Shown here piece by piece: positions 1-5,796 of a stretch of 6,961 bases of DNA. The position numbers and the translations under genes are program-made. The DNA lies in contig JAFUDD010000451.1 in assembly GCA_017459315.1 (NCBI GenBank), forward strand, positions 1 to 6,961, given 5' to 3'. Position 1 is the first letter of the stretch. Every line of letters begins with the position of its first letter. The notes under the pieces are model-generated. The model made no database searches, was not told the origin of the DNA, and was given only the letters and a program-made list of their open reading frames with translations. The stretch is from Clostridia bacterium. GTDB taxonomy: Bacteria; Bacillota_A; Clostridia; Christensenellales; CAG-138.

Positions 1-38
1 AGTTTGTTTTTTGTATCTCCGTGGGTAAAAAATGGCAT
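1..38 (-). CDS. Start of an unidentified protein gene, cut by the window edge
   Basis: Only the first 12 codons are present, reading MPFFTHGDTKNK, and the frame runs off the left edge. The start is supported by GGAGG (positions 46-50, minus sense) 7 nt before the ATG and by a good promoter at 64-93. An overlapping ATG at 45-43 in another frame directly abuts the GGAGG, so it is less likely. The fragment is too short to identify. The pattern D-T-x-N-K loosely recalls the N-terminus of DUF4364 family proteins common in Clostridia, but that is a memory-based guess. It lies downstream of the metal operon terminator and is transcribed in the same direction from its own promoter. Confidence 0.5.
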   Translation of the reverse strand, partial: MPFFTHGDTKNK

Positions 39-63
39 TCCGCATCCTCCGAAATATAGAAAA

Positions 64-93
64 AGTATACCATAAAACTATGGTATAGGGCAA
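64..93 (-). promoter_or_regulatory. Promoter of the left-edge gene (TTGCCC-18-TATACT, extended -10)
   Basis: On the minus strand a -35 element TTGCCC (88-93) and a -10 element TATACT (64-69) are separated by 18 nt. A TGG directly precedes the -10, giving an extended -10. Transcription would start near position 57, about 20 nt before the ATG at 38. The spacer and part of the -10 are occupied by a perfect inverted repeat, so this promoter is probably regulated. Confidence 0.7.
66..87. repeat. Inverted repeat, 9-bp arms, overlapping a promoter (candidate operator)
   Basis: TATACCATA (66-74) and TATGGTATA (79-87) are perfect reverse complements separated by AAAC. The repeat fills the space between the -35 and -10 of the left-edge promoter and includes most of the -10. 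A repressor bound here would block RNA polymerase. No regulator in the window can be assigned to it. Confidence 0.6.
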
Positions 94-134
94 GAAATTT
101 TTATAAAAAACTGATAGGTTTTCGCGGAAAAATT

Positions 135-155
135 ACGAATTAACCGAAAATTCGT
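135..155. repeat. Short inverted repeat in the intergenic region
   Basis: ACGAATT (135-141) and AATTCGT (149-155) are perfect 7-bp arms around a 7-nt AACCGAA spacer. It lies between the end of the metal operon and the promoter of the left-edge gene, in very AT-rich DNA where short inverted repeats arise by chance. Function unknown. Confidence 0.3.
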
Positions 156-181
156 TAATACCGAACCTGTTTTATTGAATG

Positions 182-203
182 AAAAAAAGGCATGAAGCCC
201 TTT
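182..203 (-). terminator. Intrinsic terminator of the metal-uptake operon
   Basis: In minus sense, AAAGGGC (203-197), loop TTCAT, then GCCTTTT (191-185) form a 7-bp stem with one G-U pair, followed by further T residues (184-182). It begins about 20 nt after the permease stop codon and ends the regulator-receptor-ATPase-permease transcript. The plus-sense reading also has a T-rich tail (CTTTCTTT), so some bidirectional activity is possible. Confidence 0.75.
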
Positions 204-223
204 CTTTCACAGGAAACCGGCAC

Positions 224-1072
224 TCAGCACCGCAGCAATCTGCCGAACAGGGTAAACCCGCCGAACGCGACGATATCGACGACGACAATGGTGGAGCCGA
301 CCGGCGTTCCGAACACGATGGAGGCCAAAATGCCGAGCGTCGCACAGCAGACCGACAGCACCGCCGAGCAGACCGTGACGGAGCGGAAGCTCTTGAACAC
401 GCGCATGGCGGACAGCGCCGGGAAGATGACGAGGGCGGAAATCAGCAGCGAACCGACCAGGTTCATGGCCAGCACGATAATGACCGCGATCACGACCGCG
501 ATCAGCAGGTTATAAAGATCGGCGCGGGTACCGACGGCCTTTGCAAAGTTCTCGTCGAACGTGACGGAGAAGATTTTATTGTAAAACAGCACAAAGATCG
601 CAACGACGACGACCGACAGCACAATGCACAGCCAGACTTCGGCTTTGGTTAGCGTGAGGATCGACGTGGAGCCGAACAGCGTGGAGCAAACGTCGCCGGA
701 CAGATTGGACGAGCCGGTGGGGAACACGTTCATCAGCAGATAGCCGACGGCGAGCGCCCCGACCGAGATCATGGCGATGGCGGCGTCGCCTTTGATGCGG
801 GCATTCTGCCCCACGCGCAGCAGCAGAACGGCGGCGACCACGGTAATCAGCAGCACCAACGGCATTTCATTGTTCATCCGCAGCACGGCGGCAATCGCCA
901 TCGCGCCGAAGGCAACGTGGCTCAGACCGTCCCCGATGAACGAAAACCGCTTCAAAACGAGCGTCACGCCCAAAAGCGACGAGCATAGCGCGATCAGCAC
1001 GCCGACGATCAAGGCATACTGCACAAACGGGAACGAAAGATATTGCCCGAGCTTTGCCAGCATTTCGGTCAT
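224..1072 (-). CDS. znuB: Metal ABC transporter permease, ZnuB-like (ABC-3 family)
   Basis: This 282-residue membrane protein is the channel subunit of a zinc/manganese-type ABC importer; a dimer would pass metal from the ZnuA-like lipoprotein into the cytoplasm, powered by the ZnuC-like ATPase. About eight or nine hydrophobic segments are visible (roughly residues 17-40, 50-66, 70-87, 98-116, 146-166, 186-225, 232-255, 258-277). Family signatures are LKRFSFIGDGLSHVAFG (40-56) and the VGSLLISALVIFPAL stretch (206-220). Length is normal for the family. Its ATG overlaps the stop of the ATPase gene in an ATGA arrangement, so the two are translationally coupled. It is the last gene of the operon, with a terminator directly after it. 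Family assignment is secure; the metal (Zn or Mn) is not decided by this subunit. Confidence 0.93.
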   Translation of the reverse strand: MTEMLAKLGQYLSFPFVQYALIVGVLIALCSSLLGVTLVLKRFSFIGDGLSHVAFGAMAIAAVLRMNNEMPLVLLITVVAAVLLLRVGQNARIKGDAAIAMISVGALAVGYLLMNVFPTGSSNLSGDVCSTLFGSTSILTLTKAEVWLCIVLSVVVVAIFVLFYNKIFSVTFDENFAKAVGTRADLYNLLIAVVIAVIIVLAMNLVGSLLISALVIFPALSAMRVFKSFRSVTVCSAVLSVCCATLGILASIVFGTPVGSTIVVVDIVAFGGFTLFGRLLRC

Positions 1073-1773
1073 GCGGTTTCGCCCCCTTCCGCAAAGCGGC
1101 GATAGAACGCGCTTTGCATGTATTCGTCCCGCCTGCCGAAGAACACGGCGCCGCCGATATGCAGGATATGCGTCGCGTTTTTCACCGCGGCGTCGATATC
1201 GTGCGAGATCATGATGATCGTGATGCCCTCCTCGTGCAGCGACCGGATCAGCTTATACATCTCCGCGGTCACGACCGGATCGAGGCCGGACACCGGCTCG
1301 TCCAGGATCAGCAGCTTTTGTGTTGCGCAGAGCGCCCGCGCAAGCAGCACGCGCTGCTGCTGTCCGCCGGAAAGATCGCGGTAGCAGCGGTTTTTCAGCT
1401 CGTCGAGGTGCATGCGCTCGATGGCGCGCTCCGCCAGCGCCTTTTCGGCACGGTTATAGAACGGCCGCAGACCGCAGCGCGCCTGACAGCCGGAAAGCAC
1501 GATCTCCCACACCGACGCGGGAAAGTCGCGCTGCACGATCGTCTGCTGCGGCAGATAGCCGAGCTCGTTTTGCTGCAGTCCGTCGCCCCATGTGATGCGC
1601 CCCGCAAGCGGCGGCGTCAGGCCGAGGATGGTTTTTAAGAGCGTGCTTTTGCCTGAGCCGTTTTCCCCGACGATGCACAGATACTCCCCGGCGTTGACCG
1701 AAAAGGTCAACCCGGAAAGGATCGCGTCGCCCTCATAGCCGAGGGACAGGTTTTCACATACTAATTGCGGCAT
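1069..1773 (-). CDS. znuC: Metal ABC transporter ATP-binding protein, ZnuC-like
   Basis: This 234-residue ATPase energises metal import through the adjacent permease on the cytoplasmic face of the membrane. All nucleotide-binding motifs are intact: Walker A GENGSGKST (36-44), Q-loop in YLPQQ (73-77), signature LSGGQQQR (134-141), Walker B LLILDEP (154-160) and the switch histidine in ISHD (H191). The start has a GAAAGGA ribosome binding site about 8 nt upstream. It begins 32 nt after the receptor gene stop, and its TGA overlaps the permease ATG by 4 nt. The regulator-receptor-ATPase-permease order with tight spacing indicates a single transcript. Sequence and context place it in the zinc/manganese (ZnuC/MntB/AdcC) group. 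Confidence 0.93.
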   Translation of the reverse strand: MPQLVCENLSLGYEGDAILSGLTFSVNAGEYLCIVGENGSGKSTLLKTILGLTPPLAGRITWGDGLQQNELGYLPQQTIVQRDFPASVWEIVLSGCQARCGLRPFYNRAEKALAERAIERMHLDELKNRCYRDLSGGQQQRVLLARALCATQKLLILDEPVSGLDPVVTAEMYKLIRSLHEEGITIIMISHDIDAAVKNATHILHIGGAVFFGRRDEYMQSAFYRRFAEGGETA

Positions 1774-1805
1774 GGTTTTTTCCTTTCATGCGCGGTCAAG
1801 GGGAT

Positions 1806-2798
1806 TTACGAAATGCCGAGCGCCTGCCGGAGCACGGTCAGATTCTGCTCCATCACGCCGAGGTATGTCATACCGTTTTTCACGTCCGCCGTCGTCACGG
1901 ACTGGAGCGAATCGAGCGTGAGGATCGCTTGGCCTTGGCTTTGCGTCGCCTTGCGGATCGTTTCGGCCATTGTCCCGTTTGCACTTTCCAATTGCAGGAT
2001 CGCAGGGAGGTGCAGCTCGTCGAGCTTGCTGGCCAAAAACACGACCGTTTCAAAGCTCGCCTCCGTCTCGGCGGAGCAGCCGGAAAACGCGGCGTAATAC
2101 GACAGACCGTAGTCGTCCGCCAGATAGCGGAACGGGAAACGATCCCCGAACAGCAGCGTTTTGTACGGCGCCTGCTTTACGGCGTCGGCATAGGCCGCAT
2201 CGAGCGCGTTCAGCTTTTCGATGTACGCCGCAGCGTTGGCGCGATACTGCGCGGCGTGATCGGGATCGGCGGATTCCAGCGACTTTGCGATTCGTTCGCA
2301 CAGCGCGGCGGCGTTTTGCAGCGACAGCCAGACGTGCTCGTCGTATTCCGGCTCGTCACGGTCGTCGTGCTCATCGTCGTCATGGTCGTGATCGGCCTCC
2401 ATGCCTTCCACGATTTCCTCCTCCTTGGCGGCGTCGCCCAAGAGGGCAAGCAGGTTCAGCACGATGCGATTCGGGTTTTCGCTTTGCCGCAGAGCGTCGT
2501 CCACCCATTCGTCGGACTCGCCGCCCACATAGATAAACACGTCGCAGGAGGCGATGCTCACAATGTCCGCGGCGGTCGGCTGAAAGCTGTGCAGGTCTAC
2601 GCCGTTTTGCAGCAGCAGGTCAAGCTGCACATGGTCGGCGCTGTCGCCGAGAATTGCCCGCGTCCAGTCATAGAGCGGGAAGATCGTCGTCACGATATGC
2701 AGCGGCCGGTCAACGGCCTGCGGACGGCTTGCCGCGCAGCCGGCGGCGCTCAGGAGCAGCAGAATGGAAAGGCAAAGAGCCAAGATCGTTTTTTTCAT
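1806..2798 (-). CDS. znuA: Metal-binding lipoprotein, ZnuA-like substrate receptor
   Basis: This 330-residue lipoprotein captures metal outside the membrane and hands it to the permease (cluster A-I / ZnuA family). The N-terminus MKKTILALCLSILLLLSAAGC is a lipoprotein signal with the modified cysteine at C21. An in-frame extension to 3014 is rejected because it overlaps the regulator gene and would bury the signal; the chosen ATG follows a GGCGGGGTG ribosome binding site. Likely metal ligands are H70 (DLHSFQPTAAD), H155 (DEHVWLS) and D296 (TLDSLQS). A His/Asp-rich loop (about 136-149, with H137, H139 and H144) is typical of zinc receptors. At the third ligand position the protein reads FGDRFPFRYL (217-226), so D219 appears to replace the usual His (Zn) or Glu (Mn). 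The gene starts 13 nt after the regulator stop codon. Zinc is the more likely substrate; manganese cannot be excluded. Confidence 0.9.
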   Translation of the reverse strand: MKKTILALCLSILLLLSAAGCAASRPQAVDRPLHIVTTIFPLYDWTRAILGDSADHVQLDLLLQNGVDLHSFQPTAADIVSIASCDVFIYVGGESDEWVDDALRQSENPNRIVLNLLALLGDAAKEEEIVEGMEADHDHDDDEHDDRDEPEYDEHVWLSLQNAAALCERIAKSLESADPDHAAQYRANAAAYIEKLNALDAAYADAVKQAPYKTLLFGDRFPFRYLADDYGLSYYAAFSGCSAETEASFETVVFLASKLDELHLPAILQLESANGTMAETIRKATQSQGQAILTLDSLQSVTTADVKNGMTYLGVMEQNLTVLRQALGIS

Positions 2799-2811
2799 GG
2801 TCACCCCGCCT

Positions 2812-3207
2812 TTACTGCTTTTGACAGTCGCCGCACGTGCCGTAAAGGATCGTGCTGGCCTTGTCGATGGCGAAGCCTTCGTTTTGTGCGAGGCTCGATT
2901 CCAGCAGCGCTGCGTCCGGCAGCGCCATGTGAAAGGTGCGGCCGCACTTGGTACAGCTGAGGTGCAGACTGTTCCGACATTCGTCGGCGTCGGCAAACTG
3001 ATAGAGGGCTTCATGCGCCCCGGCAGCGGTCACACGGCGCACCTTGCCCTCGGCTTCGAGTGCCGCAAGGTTGCGGTAGACCGCGCTTTGGCTGATGCCC
3101 TGCTCGCGCAGCGCCGCCGCAATCGCCTTGGCGGTCATACTCTCGTCGTGGTGACGGCAAAGGTAATCGGTCAGCGCCCGGCGCTGCCGCGTGTCATATT
3201 TCGGCAT
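2812..3207 (-). CDS. zur: Fur-family metal-dependent repressor, probably Zur
   Basis: This 131-residue protein is a Fur-family regulator that would repress metal-uptake genes when metal is abundant. The N-terminal winged helix (about 1-60) contains the recognition-helix region ISQSAVYRNLAALEAEG (38-54). The C-terminal part has the structural zinc site formed by C85-x2-C88 (HLSCTKCG) and C125-x2-C128 (GTCGDC), and H82 and H93 are candidate regulatory-site ligands. Length is normal for the family. The start has TCAGGAG about 8 nt upstream. It is the first gene of an operon with a complete ZnuABC-type importer, and its promoter is followed by a perfect palindrome, which implies autoregulation. 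Zur is preferred over PerR or Fur because of the linked transporter; a manganese-sensing (Mur-like) role remains possible. Confidence 0.85.
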   Translation of the reverse strand: MPKYDTRQRRALTDYLCRHHDESMTAKAIAAALREQGISQSAVYRNLAALEAEGKVRRVTAAGAHEALYQFADADECRNSLHLSCTKCGRTFHMALPDAALLESSLAQNEGFAIDKASTILYGTCGDCQKQ

Positions 3208-3223
3208 AGAGAGATACTCCTGA

Positions 3224-3244
3224 ATTTGCGAATCGTTCGCAAAT
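3224..3244. promoter_or_regulatory. Perfect palindrome, candidate Zur/Fur-type operator
   Basis: ATTTGCGAA (3224-3232) and TTCGCAAAT (3236-3244) are perfect 9-bp inverted arms around TCG. Total length and symmetry fit a Fur-family operator. It begins one base after the -10 element of the operon promoter and covers the expected transcription start, so a bound dimer would block initiation. The sequence differs from the Bacillus Zur box as I remember it, so assignment to the adjacent regulator rests on position. Confidence 0.75.
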
Positions 3245-3245
3245 C

Positions 3246-3274
3246 AAGATAGCACGCGGCGGCGCATCTGTCAA
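3246..3274 (-). promoter_or_regulatory. Promoter of the zur-znuACB operon (TTGACA-17-TATCTT)
   Basis: In minus sense a consensus -35 TTGACA (3274-3269) and a -10 TATCTT (3251-3246) are separated by exactly 17 nt. Transcription would start near 3239, inside the palindrome at 3224-3244, leaving a leader of about 30 nt before the regulator ATG. No other promoter of comparable quality precedes the operon. Confidence 0.85.
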
Positions 3275-3403
3275 GCCCGCATGGGAATCGGCGTGTAAAA
3301 ATCGGGCATAATATGCGTATGAAAGCGTTTGCGGACGATACTTTACGCGTTTTTTGTTTGCAACGAATGGCAGATGGTGATACCGTATATGTCGGAAAAT
3401 GAA

Positions 3404-3410
3404 AAGGAGG
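3404..3410 (+). promoter_or_regulatory. Ribosome binding site that decides the start of the EF-hand gene
   Basis: AAGGAGG is the full anti-16S complement and lies 8 nt before a GTG at 3419, the same spacing as in the dUTPase gene of this window. The alternative ATG at 3389 has only a weak GGTGA upstream. The motif therefore favours a GTG start despite the rarer start codon. Confidence 0.7.
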
Positions 3411-3418
3411 TATGGTAC

Positions 3419-3592
3419 GTGCATCGGTTTGATTTGGACGGCGACGGAAATCTCGACGCAATCGAGCTTGCCACCGCCTACACCTACTTTGAAGAACAGC
3501 TGACCGAAGCGGGCAGCGGAGACACGTTCATCGACGATCTCGACGACCTGACCTTCGAAGACGATTACATCGACGACGGAGAGGACTGGTGA
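3419..3592 (+). CDS. Small acidic protein with one EF-hand loop, function unknown
   Basis: This 57-residue protein (GTG start) carries a canonical calcium-binding EF-hand loop at residues 5-16, DLDGDGNLDAIE, with acidic ligands at loop positions 1, 3, 5, 9 and 12 and glycine at 6. The following ELATAYTYFEEQL looks like the exit helix. The last 24 residues contain 12 Asp/Glu. No signal peptide or membrane segment is visible, so it is probably cytoplasmic. An alternative ATG at 3389 would add ten residues (MSENEKEVWY) and a fuller entry helix, but lacks a good ribosome binding site. Codon third positions are GC-rich as in neighbouring genes, which supports real coding. It is divergent from the metal operon and followed by a terminator hairpin, so it is probably monocistronic. 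No convincing promoter was identified. It may bind or buffer a divalent metal, but that is inference. Confidence 0.72.
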   Translation: MHRFDLDGDGNLDAIELATAYTYFEEQLTEAGSGDTFIDDLDDLTFEDDYIDDGEDW

Positions 3593-3673
3593 GCCGGCAG
3601 GCTGCAGCAGCGTCCGCAAAGCGTTCGGGCAAGTCGTCACGGCAGGGAGGCAAGATCCATGCACGGCATGGGC

Positions 3674-3700
3674 AAAATCGGGCAAAGCCCGGTGATTTTT
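3674..3700 (+). terminator. Terminator hairpin after the EF-hand gene
   Basis: AAAATC-GGGC (3674-3683), loop AAA, then GCCC (3687-3690) and, after a GGT bulge, GATTTTT (3694-3700). The arms pair both in the GC core and in the A/T flanks, and a T run closes the structure. It lies about 80 nt after the EF-hand gene stop. The bulge makes it less regular than the next hairpin. Confidence 0.5.
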
Positions 3701-3712
3701 GAATCAATAAAC

Positions 3713-3746
3713 AGAAGGGCAGCTCCCAAGGGAGAAGCCCTTCTTT
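3713..3746. terminator. Bidirectional terminator between convergent genes
   Basis: AGAAGGGC (3713-3720) pairs with GCCCTTCT (3737-3744), and an inner stem CTCCC (3723-3727) with GGGAG (3730-3734) closes on AA. A T-rich tail follows on the plus strand (TTTCATTAT) and a weaker one on the minus strand (GTTTATTG). It separates the EF-hand gene from the convergent acyltransferase gene, whose stop is about 30 nt away, and probably ends transcripts from both sides. Confidence 0.75.
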
Positions 3747-3776
3747 CATTATATGGTATCTTTCGAGCGCGAAGCC

Positions 3777-4550
3777 TTACTTCTGCCGATAGTCGATCAC
3801 CGCATACGTGCTGTGCTTTTGCGCCATATCCGCCATAAACGCATACACTTCGTCGCGGAGCTTTTGCTGCGCTTCCTTATGCGGCAGCGTATCGTCGGGA
3901 TAGAACGGCTCGGAAACATAAACGGTCGCCTTTGCCCTGCGGATGCGGCCCAGCCCCTTCGGCTCTGAATAGGCGACAAAGTAAGCGAACACGGGCGCAT
4001 GCAGCTTGATCGGATAGGCGAACGATGTTGCGGGGAACGGGCGCACGCCGGTGTAATACGGCCAAATATGCGCTTCGGGAAAGATTGCAATATCACGTCC
4101 GCTGCGGTAGGCGGTTTCGAGCGAGTTCATAAACGGCTTCATGCCGCTCAGCCGGTTCGGGATCGGAAGCCCACCGAGCATCTGTACCACGGTGCGGAGT
4201 CCCTTGATGGAAACGGCGTCCGGCCCGGCAAGCACCTCGGCACGCCGCGGGAACGACAGCAGCGCAGGCGTATACGCGTCGAAGTACGCAGTATGGTTGC
4301 CGTAGAGAAAGCACGCGCCCTTGACAGCTTTTCGCGCCTTGCGGTTTTGGAATGTTACGCCGCCGACAACGCGGTGCAGCAGCCACACCAGGGGAAACGC
4401 CACGGCATAATACAGAACGTGCGATATGCCGCGCCATACCGGACCGTGCGCGTAGGGGTACGTTTCGTCCACAACGCACGTTTCGATATGCGTTCCGGCA
4501 AAGTCGTCGTGTACCGGGTCTTCATAGTAGATAATCTTTTTATTCCGCAT
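3777..4550 (-). CDS. PlsC-type acyltransferase (1-acylglycerol-3-phosphate acyltransferase family)
   Basis: This 257-residue protein is a membrane-associated glycerolipid acyltransferase that would move a fatty acyl group onto a lipid acceptor. The catalytic NHx4D motif is intact as N85-H86-T-A-Y-F-D91. Further family blocks are GGLPIPNR (126-133), FPEAHIWPYY (157-166), which corresponds to the FPEGTRS block but departs from it after FPE, and HAPVFAYFVAY (184-194). A hydrophobic stretch at about 40-60 probably anchors it. AAGGAGG lies 6 nt before the ATG, and the ATG lies inside the end of the glycosyltransferase gene (11-nt overlap), indicating translational coupling. True lysophosphatidate acylation is not assured: the unusual FPE block and the glycosyltransferase partner leave room for a glycolipid acceptor. 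Confidence 0.87.
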   Translation of the reverse strand: MRNKKIIYYEDPVHDDFAGTHIETCVVDETYPYAHGPVWRGISHVLYYAVAFPLVWLLHRVVGGVTFQNRKARKAVKGACFLYGNHTAYFDAYTPALLSFPRRAEVLAGPDAVSIKGLRTVVQMLGGLPIPNRLSGMKPFMNSLETAYRSGRDIAIFPEAHIWPYYTGVRPFPATSFAYPIKLHAPVFAYFVAYSEPKGLGRIRRAKATVYVSEPFYPDDTLPHKEAQQKLRDEVYAFMADMAQKHSTYAVIDYRQK

Positions 4551-5673
4551 AGGCGACCTCCTTCAGCATATCCTCCATGCGATCCATGCAATAAGACTGA
4601 TCGTAGGCATGGCTGCTTTCGAGGTATTGTTGCTCGTATGCTGCTTTGCGGTTGGGATGCTCGATCCAGTCGTCGATCACACGCGCCAGATCCTTGGGCT
4701 TGCCTGCGTGAAAGACGCAGCTTTCATCGATGGCAAAGAGGTGCGTCGCGGACAGCTTGGCATCGGATACGATTGTCATCTTGCCGCAGGCGATTGCCTC
4801 CAGACACGCAATGCCCTCTAGCTCCATTTCGGCGGTATGCACATACAGATCGCACATATTCAGCACGTCCACGATCTCATCCCGTGAATAGAACCGGAAG
4901 ATCGGCGGGTTTTTCAGCCGACGGCCGAGCATTCGGAAATAGGGCTCGCGGATACCCTGCCCGGCAAGGATCAGCTGAATCTCGTCCGCGTGGCGCGAAT
5001 ACCGCACGGCCTTCAAAAGGATTTCCTGCGCCTTCTCTCGTGAATAGCGCCCCGTGGTCATAATCACAACCTTATCGCGCAGCGCCACGGGCTTTTCAAC
5101 CGTGCGCCGCCGCACATGCGGGTTCACTCCGTTGGAAATCACATAGCCCGGCGTATCCTTGCGGATGCGGCTTTCGAAGATCTCCCGGATGAACGTCGAC
5201 GGATAGTGGATCGCATTGACATGCCGGTAGAAATGCCGCCATAAAAACCAGTAGATATGGCGGCTCAAAAGACCGGACTTGTTCATGCCGACATAGGCGG
5301 TGATGTTCTCGGCCTGACAATGAAAGCCCGCCGTCACCGGAATGCCCATGCCTTTGGCACAGCGCATCGCCTTGCTGCCGAGACTGAACGGGAGCATGCA
5401 ATGTACGATGTCCGCGCCGTCCACAGCTTCGGCAATCTTTTGCTTGTCCGGCTTGGCCAGCGTCACGCCGACACGCCGGACATAGCCGTTAAACGGCCCA
5501 AGATTCAGCGTCGGCACGATGTAAAAGCCGTCCTCGCCTTCCCGTGATGCGTCCGCACAGAGCACGCGCACCTCGTGCCCCTTCGCTTTCAGACTCCGGA
5601 TCAGATTCATGGCGGCTACAGTCGTGCCGTTGTTTTCCTCTCCCAGTACGTCGCAAACGACGGTAACGATCAT
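4540..5673 (-). CDS. GT4-type family glycosyltransferase
   Basis: This 377-residue enzyme has the two-Rossmann-domain (GT-B) layout of retaining GT4 glycosyltransferases, which transfer sugar from a nucleotide donor. The N-terminal domain begins MIVTVVCDVLGEENNGTTVA and contains GFHCQAENITAYVGMN (116-131), probably at the acceptor cleft. The C-terminal donor domain has ISNGV (179-183), GRYSREKAQE (208-217) and the Ex7E motif E284 to E292 in ELEGIACLE. There is no signal peptide; a cytoplasmic, membrane-peripheral location is likely. The start is supported by GGGAGG 6 nt upstream and by a TTGCAT-17-TATAAT promoter. It is co-transcribed with the overlapping acyltransferase gene, suggesting a shared lipid substrate such as diacylglycerol. 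The sugar and acceptor cannot be read from the sequence. Confidence 0.87.
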   Translation of the reverse strand: MIVTVVCDVLGEENNGTTVAAMNLIRSLKAKGHEVRVLCADASREGEDGFYIVPTLNLGPFNGYVRRVGVTLAKPDKQKIAEAVDGADIVHCMLPFSLGSKAMRCAKGMGIPVTAGFHCQAENITAYVGMNKSGLLSRHIYWFLWRHFYRHVNAIHYPSTFIREIFESRIRKDTPGYVISNGVNPHVRRRTVEKPVALRDKVVIMTTGRYSREKAQEILLKAVRYSRHADEIQLILAGQGIREPYFRMLGRRLKNPPIFRFYSRDEIVDVLNMCDLYVHTAEMELEGIACLEAIACGKMTIVSDAKLSATHLFAIDESCVFHAGKPKDLARVIDDWIEHPNRKAAYEQQYLESSHAYDQSYCMDRMEDMLKEVAYAE

Positions 5674-5688
5674 GACGCCCCTCCCGCG

Positions 5689-5709
5689 ATGTCCGCTTTA
5701 CACGGACAT
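5689..5709 (-). promoter_or_regulatory. Leader hairpin just before the glycosyltransferase ribosome binding site
   Basis: In the predicted transcript ATGTCCG (5709-5703) and CGGACAT (5695-5689) are perfect 7-bp arms around a 7-nt loop. The stem ends only 3 nt before the GGGAGG site, inside a leader of about 58 nt. It could modulate translation or be half of a protein-binding site, because the same CGGACAT unit recurs at 5744-5750 beside the -10 element. Confidence 0.5.
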
Positions 5710-5737
5710 TGCTGCATGCTTTTTTGATATAGGCGAT

Positions 5738-5766
5738 ATTATACGGACATATATCGTCGAATGCAA
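5738..5766 (-). promoter_or_regulatory. Promoter of the glycosyltransferase-acyltransferase operon (TTGCAT-17-TATAAT)
   Basis: In minus sense TTGCAT (5766-5761) and a consensus TATAAT (5743-5738) are separated by exactly 17 nt. Transcription would start near 5731, about 58 nt before the ATG. The -10 element is embedded in ATTATACGGACAT (5738-5750), which recurs as TTTACACGGACAT at 5697-5709 in the leader (11 of 13 identical). Confidence 0.83.
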
Positions 5767-5796
5767 GCGAAATTCCGTCCTGTTCGACATATTTAA

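Noticed and set aside
1788..2960. 390-residue open frame on the plus strand
   Set aside because: It lies antisense to the receptor gene, which has a lipoprotein signal, metal ligands and operon context. The frame is a by-product of GC-rich third positions and has no ribosome binding site or recognisable domain.
2799..3014. 72-residue N-terminal extension of the receptor gene
   Set aside because: It would overlap the Fur-family gene and place the clear lipoprotein signal peptide internally. The ATG at 2798 has its own ribosome binding site.
3306..3316. Small palindrome GCATA-A-TATGC as a second operator or a -10 element
   Set aside because: Only 5-bp arms, no matching -35 at a proper distance on either strand, and no similarity to the palindrome at 3224-3244. 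Too weak to call.
3194..3685. 163-residue open frame on the minus strand across the EF-hand gene
   Set aside because: It overlaps the regulator gene start, its promoter and operator, and is antisense to the EF-hand gene. No ribosome binding site or domain supports it.
3659..3776. Possible small gene starting ATG at 3659 after GGGAGG
   Set aside because: Despite good ribosome binding site spacing, the frame runs through both terminator hairpins and into the antisense of the acyltransferase gene, so it is unlikely to be a real coding region.
3999..5063. 354-residue open frame on the plus strand
   Set aside because: It is antisense to the glycosyltransferase and acyltransferase genes, has low-complexity Arg-rich composition and no family motif.
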